Source: Carnobacteriaceae bacterium zg-C25
Lineage (GTDB): Bacteria > Bacillota > Bacilli > Lactobacillales > Aerococcaceae
Assembly: GCA_017945845.1 (NCBI GenBank)
Contig: CP072828.1
Coordinates: 868,001-932,000, forward strand
Direction: 5' to 3'
DNA: 64,000 nucleotides
Part shown: positions 63,444 to 64,000 of the stretch, one piece after another
How positions within the stretch are numbered: the first letter of the stretch is position 1
How the letters are laid out: each line of letters starts with the position of its first letter
Notes under the pieces: generated by a model
Databases searched by the model: none
Told to the model about the DNA's origin: nothing
The model's input: the letters and a program-made list of their open reading frames with translations, nothing else
Made by a program: the position numbers and the translations under genes

Positions 63444-63612
63444 ACTCAATCCTTTCTATGACGGTTACTGGTATCTCTAAGTGCCACTCACTGATGTCGG
63501 TCTCAGGTACTCTCATCCCTTGACAAGCAGATTTGCCCTCCTTGATGTATTTGGAACAACACCAGACAATCTTTCCCTTATAGGAAACCTGTCTTCTGTT
63601 GTTGTATCAAAC
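63310..63612 (-). pseudogene. C-terminal fragment of an upstream serine recombinase
   Basis: The frame YNNRRQVSYKGKIVWCCSKY followed by IKEGKSACQGMRVPETDISE has the Cys-rich zinc-ribbon tail of a second recombinase that overlaps the start of the next one, as in tandem recombinase modules of Firmicutes elements. The rest is missing beyond about 63612. Confidence 0.6.
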
Positions 63613-63630
63613 TGTGCCTCTGCACATTTA

Positions 63631-63898
63631 GGGCGAGTCGTTTAGTGTAACCGATTCACAAGAAAGTCTACCAGATACCTACTTAGCTCTACAGCCAGAC
63701 GACACCGTGGAGTTAGGACGATTTGTCAATTTTGCCTACCATTACGAGGACGTATTCAGTGGTGGTAATTTCCAAGTTTTTCTCTCGCTTGATGACAGGG
63801 AAATGCTGATGTACGAGGGTCGCTTTGAGGAATTCCAAAAAGCAAAAGCCATGGACGATGTAGACGACATCCGTTCAGCAAACTCGCAGGGCAGTTAG
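63631..63898 (+). pseudogene. C-terminal fragment of an unknown element gene
   Basis: An open frame without a start, GESFSVTDSQESLPDTYLAL followed by QPDDTVELGRFVNFAYHYED ..., runs to the TAG at 63896-63898. A short form could begin at GTG 63707. Codon use is more GC-rich than in the neighbouring island genes. The head was probably replaced when the recombinase module landed. No family recognised. Confidence 0.45.
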
Positions 63899-63948
63899 AC
63901 CAACAGGTGTTTAGGATAGTAGGAATAGAAACATTATTAGAGTAAAGC

Positions 63949-63974
63949 AAAAAGGGCGATTGCCCTTTTTGACT
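63949..63974 (+). terminator. Terminator after the element gene fragment
   Basis: 9-bp arms AAAAAGGGC / GCCCTTTTT (63949-63957, 63962-63970). Confidence 0.8.
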
Positions 63975-64000
63975 TCTTACTAAGAATGAAAACAACAAAT

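Noticed and set aside
63756-63998. 80-codon minus-strand frame at the window end
   Set aside because: Antisense to the acidic plus-strand fragment and without a ribosome site.

Overview
The window is low-GC Gram-positive DNA, most likely from the Lactobacillales (an Aerococcaceae/Carnobacteriaceae-like organism; the genus cannot be fixed from this sequence). The evidence is AT-rich codon use, strong AGGAGG-type ribosome binding sites, a glmS ribozyme, a YSIRK-like signal peptide with sortase-anchored surface proteins, beta-glucoside PTS permeases and IS elements of the ISL3, IS1182 and IS30 types. No rRNA, tRNA or CRISPR array was seen.

Layout. 1-743: partial ISL3 element. 0.8-8.7 kb: small metabolic genes, all on the minus strand (CoA-binding protein, FMN reductase with a clear operator, MFS permease, YeiH-like exporter, aldo/keto reductase, VanZ-like protein), then an overlapping metallo-beta-lactamase/acyl-CoA-dehydrogenase-like pair. 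8.7-16.9 kb: a short-chain fatty-acid/acetoacetate catabolism locus (LysR regulator, atoA, atoD, crotonase, OFA-type MFS, thiolase, 3-hydroxybutyryl-CoA dehydrogenase, acyl-CoA dehydrogenase). Its two transcription units carry the same box at the same distance from their first genes. 17-22.8 kb: housekeeping genes (TatD, TcdA, glmS with its ribozyme leader, a thioesterase, a His-rich protein, a COG2426 membrane protein). 22.9-26.9 kb: a type II restriction-modification pair and element debris. 26.97-28.57 kb: an IS1182-type element inserted in a 30-bp palindrome that is present on both sides. 28.6-43.7 kb: two giant sortase-anchored proteins (an M26/ZmpC-like metalloprotease with G5 repeats; a beta-helix/Cna-B adhesin) flanking an RpiR regulator, two DJ-1/PfpI proteins and a beta-glucoside PTS. 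44.3-55.6 kb: two sets of small membrane proteins with membrane zinc peptidases, separated by a PTS/6-phospho-beta-glucosidase/LysR locus and IS remnants. The second set contains a decayed double-glycine-leader peptide gene and a peptidase split by an IS30 element. 55.6-64 kb: accessory island with TetR/HXXEE, a truncated Phd-Doc module, a CHAT protease/DUF4365 nuclease/small-protein operon, a complete ISL3 element with 8-bp target duplication, and broken serine recombinases.

Best candidates for undescribed biology: (1) the CHAT protease-DUF4365 operon at 58.1-60.4 kb, which looks like an anti-phage or abortive-infection module; (2) the peptidase/small-membrane-protein cassettes with a GG-leader peptide relic at 44.3-45.7 and 51.5-55.2 kb; (3) IS1182-type elements repeatedly abutting terminator-like palindromes; (4) the shared cis-box of the fatty-acid operons.
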